DNA from: 1-14-0-10-37-14 sp037130845
GTDB taxonomy: Bacteria > Patescibacteriota > Patescibacteriia > Patescibacteriales > Patescibacteriaceae
Direction of reading: 5' to 3'
NCBI GenBank assembly: GCA_037130845.1
Contig: JBAXSE010000012.1
Span: 1-40,065 of the forward strand
DNA length: 40,065 bases
The position numbers and the translations under genes were made by a program. Under the pieces are notes generated by a model. It ran no database searches, was not told where the DNA came from, and worked only from the letters and a program-made list of their open reading frames with translations. Of this stretch, positions 37,546 to 40,065 are shown in pieces (within the stretch, counting starts at the first letter, position 1; each line of letters opens with the position of its first letter).

Positions 37546-38842
37546 CTTCGACCAAATGTCCAAGCAAACTGAAATCACGCGCTTTATCAATCGCTACACT
37601 TGCCCATTGACCGACAGTTACATCGCTTGCCGGAAAACGCACAGTTTTAAAATCAGCAGTCTTGCCGCCGGCTATCAAATTGCCCATCTTATCCTGCTTT
37701 ATTGAATCAACCAAGACTACCACAGTTCTACCCAAATATTTCTGATTATTTGCCCGACCGCTCAACCTCAATAAGTCATTCAAATAGGTCTCACGTCGCT
37801 GTTTTTCTTCTTTAGGCACATCATCAAGCTCTTTGGCTGAAACTGTGCCAGGACGCGGACTATACTGTGATAGATATGCCATATCCAGCCCTGCCTCTTG
37901 CATCACGCTTACAGTATGTTCGAATTGTTCCAACGTCTCACCAGGATAACCAACAATGATATCGGTAGAAATCATCGCCTCAGGGCTAGCCTCTCTAATC
38001 CTCTTAACCAATTCCAAATAATGAGCTGCCGTATAGCGCCGATTCATACGACGCAAGATTTCATCATCACCAGACTGCAACGCAAAGTGAAAATACTGAC
38101 AGGCATGCTTACCGCCGGCTACTGCCTGGATTAATTTATCCGACATATCCTTAGGGTGGCTGGTCGAAAATCGCAGCCACCAATCGCCTTCAATCGCATC
38201 TACCATTCTAAACAAATCGGCAAAATCTAAAGACTCTCCATTTTCGACAAGAGAGCTGTAACTGTTAACATTTTGGGCTATTAATATAATCTCTTTATAA
38301 CCGCGGCGTATCAGCTTTTTCACTTCTTCCACAATCTCGGCATGAGGCCGGTAAACTTCTCGCCCACGGGCATAAGGCACCACGCAATATGAACAAAAAT
38401 TATTACAACCATTGCCAATCGGCACATAAGCGCTAACCAAAGAATCATAATGCGGCTGGAGAGCCAAATAAGACAAGCTATTATAACTATTATCAGTCGT
38501 CGGCTGAGCCAAGCCTAGACCTGCACCCAAGGCTGGCAGATCATAAATCGGTAACCAAAGATCAATCTCATTGGCCAATTTTTGACGTACGTCATCCCTC
38601 AAGGCCAAGCAACCAGTCAGGACAATCTTCAGACCAGGCTTGCCGGCACGCCAGTTGGGAATCAGGCCAAAAATACGATCCTCGGCCGATTGGCGCACGC
38701 CGCAAGTGACCAAGATAATCAAATCAGCCTCTTCCAATACAGAAGATTCTACTAAACCGAAAGAGGCCAGATAGCCCCGAATTCTCTCGGCATCCGCCTT
38801 GTTCATCTGGCAGCCTATGGTGAATATATAAAAACAAACCAT
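37529..38842 (-). CDS. miaB: tRNA-2-methylthio-N6-dimethylallyladenosine synthase
   Basis: A 437-residue radical SAM methylthiotransferase that converts i6A37 to ms2i6A37. N-terminal UPF0004 domain with three cluster cysteines (TIGCQMNKADAER, LVTCGVRQSAEDR, LTGCLA); radical SAM motif CNNFCSYC (CxxxCxxC) followed by VVPYARGRE; C-terminal TRAM domain (about 370-435). The sequence is more like MiaB than MtaB or RimO by the QMN and ARGRE motifs. It works after MiaA, encoded nearby. A weak AGGA lies 4 nt before the ATG. Confidence 0.94.
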   Translation of the reverse strand: MVCFYIFTIGCQMNKADAERIRGYLASFGLVESSVLEEADLIILVTCGVRQSAEDRIFGLIPNWRAGKPGLKIVLTGCLALRDDVRQKLANEIDLWLPIYDLPALGAGLGLAQPTTDNSYNSLSYLALQPHYDSLVSAYVPIGNGCNNFCSYCVVPYARGREVYRPHAEIVEEVKKLIRRGYKEIILIAQNVNSYSSLVENGESLDFADLFRMVDAIEGDWWLRFSTSHPKDMSDKLIQAVAGGKHACQYFHFALQSGDDEILRRMNRRYTAAHYLELVKRIREASPEAMISTDIIVGYPGETLEQFEHTVSVMQEAGLDMAYLSQYSPRPGTVSAKELDDVPKEEKQRRETYLNDLLRLSGRANNQKYLGRTVVVLVDSIKQDKMGNLIAGGKTADFKTVRFPASDVTVGQWASVAIDKARDFSLLGHLVEAKSSL

Positions 38843-38899
38843 AATCCTAATCTACGAATGAATATACAAATCTACAAATAAAAATCCAGACTCCCTATA

Positions 38900-38931
38900 A
38901 CTTTAAAAACTTTACAAACTTTACGAACTTA
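38900..38931 (+). repeat. tandem nonamer repeat, copy 4
   Basis: ACTTTAAAA, ACTTTACAA, ACTTTACGA and final ACTTA. Unlike copies 1-3 it points opposite to the flanking genes and overlaps the dnaJ stop codon (38929-38931). Its prefix AAAATCCAGACTCCCTATA matches the other prefixes, and the word ACAAATCTACAAAT just before it links it to the inverted repeat at 9769. Confidence 0.8.
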
Positions 38932-40005
38932 TAGTCCTTCTTTCGCCAGATCTTCCAACAGCTTCCTTTGGGCGCGGTTAATGCCGGTCGGCACCTTGAT
39001 CGATAGCTCCACTTGGTGATCACCCCGGCTGCTTTGGTTCAGGCGCGGGATGCCGCGTCCTTTAATTGACAGCACTTGGCCGGATTTAGCGCCTTCAGGA
39101 ATCTTTAGCTCAGCCAAACCGTCAATCGTTTCGATTTCTTTCTTGGAGCCCAAAACTGCTTCTGAATAGCTAATATCCAGCTTGGTACGAATATCGTAAC
39201 CTTGTCGCTGCCAACGCTTATCGCCGCGCACCTGCACTCGCGCGTATAGATCGCCAGCCGGTGCGCCTTTCTTGCCGGCCGATCCTCGACCAACAAAACG
39301 AACGGCTTCGCCATCACTGATACCGGCCGGAATTTTAATAGTCATCTCAGCTGTTTCAGACATTACGCCCTGACCACGACAATCGCCACACAACTTGGAT
39401 GCCTTTTGTCCAGCTCCTTGGCAATCACCACAAACTGCCTGCATCTGCACGGCACCCAGGATAGTGCGTTGTATATGCGTAACACGACCACTACCATGAC
39501 AAGTGGGACAAGTATCCACACTGGCACCCGGCTCTACGCCACTACCACTGCAATGCGCACAAGCCGCTTGGCGTTTATACTTAAGTTTTTTTTCTATACC
39601 GAAACAAGCTTCTAAAAAATCCAAAGTCAAGTCCATTTCCAAGTCCTCACCTTGGCGCGGAGCGGCCTTGTGTCCGCCGCCAAAGCCGAACATATCGCCG
39701 AAGCTGCCAAAGAGATCGCCCAAGTCATTCATGTCAAAATTAACATTCTGACCGTTAAAACCCTGGAAGCCGCCGCCTCCACCGCCCGAACCGGCGCCGT
39801 TAAAAGTCTGACCGAACTGATCATATTGCGCTCTTTTTTCCTTATTGGATAACACTTGATAAGCCTCATTAATCTCCTTAAACTTTTCAGCATCGCCGCC
39901 TTTATCCGGATGATGCTGATGTGCAAGCTTATAAAAAGACTTCTTCAGCTCTTCAGCCGAAGCAGACTTATCGACGCCTAATGTTTTATAGTAATCCTTG
40001 TTCAT
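38929..40005 (-). CDS. dnaJ: chaperone protein DnaJ
   Basis: A 358-residue co-chaperone that stimulates DnaK. J domain at 1-66 with the HPD motif (32-34), a Gly/Phe-rich linker (about 68-115, GAGSGGGGGGFQGF), four CxxCxGxG zinc-finger repeats (CAHCSGSG, CPTCHGSG, CGDCQGAG, CGDCRGQG) and the C-terminal substrate-binding beta domains. Length is normal. dnaK and grpE are not in the window; they could lie beyond its right edge. The ATG is at 40003-40005 with no Shine-Dalgarno site. Confidence 0.97.
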   Translation of the reverse strand: MNKDYYKTLGVDKSASAEELKKSFYKLAHQHHPDKGGDAEKFKEINEAYQVLSNKEKRAQYDQFGQTFNGAGSGGGGGGFQGFNGQNVNFDMNDLGDLFGSFGDMFGFGGGHKAAPRQGEDLEMDLTLDFLEACFGIEKKLKYKRQAACAHCSGSGVEPGASVDTCPTCHGSGRVTHIQRTILGAVQMQAVCGDCQGAGQKASKLCGDCRGQGVMSETAEMTIKIPAGISDGEAVRFVGRGSAGKKGAPAGDLYARVQVRGDKRWQRQGYDIRTKLDISYSEAVLGSKKEIETIDGLAELKIPEGAKSGQVLSIKGRGIPRLNQSSRGDHQVELSIKVPTGINRAQRKLLEDLAKEGL

Positions 40006-40026
40006 GAAAATAATTTTTAATCCCTT

Positions 40027-40053
40027 GGGGTAAATTCCCCGCAGCTTGCTGCG
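40027..40053. other. small dyads upstream of dnaJ at the window edge
   Basis: GGGG (40027-40030) with CCCC (40037-40040), and CGCAGC (40040-40045) with GCTGCG (40048-40053). They lie 20-50 bp upstream of the dnaJ ATG and are cut off from their context by the window end. No CIRCE-like heat-shock operator (TTAGCACTC type) is visible. Confidence 0.35.
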
Positions 40054-40065
40054 TATTGAATGATG

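Noticed and set aside
1..40065. Recoding of UGA as glycine, known in some Patescibacteria
   Set aside because: UGA serves as the real stop of pheS, pheT and the ABC ATPase at coupled overlaps, and no gene needs an in-frame UGA to stay open.

Overview
The window looks like a piece of chromosome from a Patescibacteria (Candidate Phyla Radiation) bacterium. This is inferred from gene content and was not tested phylogenetically. The pointers are: a short PheT that lacks its usual tRNA-binding OB fold; a GldG/DUF4340-type ABC exporter; a membrane-anchored Clp-like AAA+ protein carrying a DnaJ-like zinc finger; pseudopilins with Cys-rich or repeat-rich C-terminal parts; a peptidoglycan-binding surface protein of the kind common in these genomes; very small intergenic gaps; and few Shine-Dalgarno sites. 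UGA is used as an ordinary stop (for example at the pheS/pheT and ABC ATPase/permease overlaps), so the code is table 11, not the UGA-Gly code.

Layout. 1-9.7 kb: a minus-strand run argS - small Cys-rich membrane protein - pheS - pheT - ABC ATPase - ABC-2 permease - GldG-like - DUF4340, closed by a small AT-rich membrane protein gene. 9.9-19 kb: a membrane protein with a large extracytoplasmic part, an MscS channel, a coiled-coil protein, gpmI, a PspC/LiaF-like envelope pair, a secreted protein with two peptidoglycan-binding domains, and rplU. 19-24 kb: a WecA-like glycan lipid carrier enzyme, the Clp-like AAA+ protein with a membrane partner, and an unknown protein. 24-26.3 kb: the secE-nusG-rplK-rplA operon, with a strong promoter and a terminator-like hairpin in its leader. 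26.4-31 kb: a pyrimidine deoxynucleotide cluster (double-domain ThyX-like protein, thymidylate kinase-like protein, two tandem P-loop kinases, dUTPase) interrupted by a divergent pseudopilin gene. 31-40 kb: a tiny membrane protein, gatB, a D-lactate dehydrogenase-like gene, a pseudopilin fused to a repeat domain that looks like a seven-bladed beta-propeller, miaA, a PgeF/YfiH-like gene, miaB and dnaJ.

How the genes work together: most are housekeeping (aminoacyl-tRNA supply, tRNA A37 modification by MiaA and MiaB, ribosome and Sec biogenesis, dTMP supply, glycolysis) mixed with envelope and surface functions. Near-consensus sigma-70 promoters with 16-17 bp spacers and very short leaders can be read in front of many genes. 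Only five genes (23817 minus, 26513, 27920, 31275 minus, 36782) have a clear Shine-Dalgarno sequence.

The parts most worth a second look are the pilin-propeller fusion, the AAA+ protein whose first ATPase ring and pore loops are degenerate, terminator-like hairpins inside short 5' leaders that have no upstream gene to terminate, two related long perfect palindromes sharing an ACTAGT centre, and a dispersed tandem nonamer repeat in front of several start codons. I saw no rRNA, tRNA, CRISPR array or transposase.
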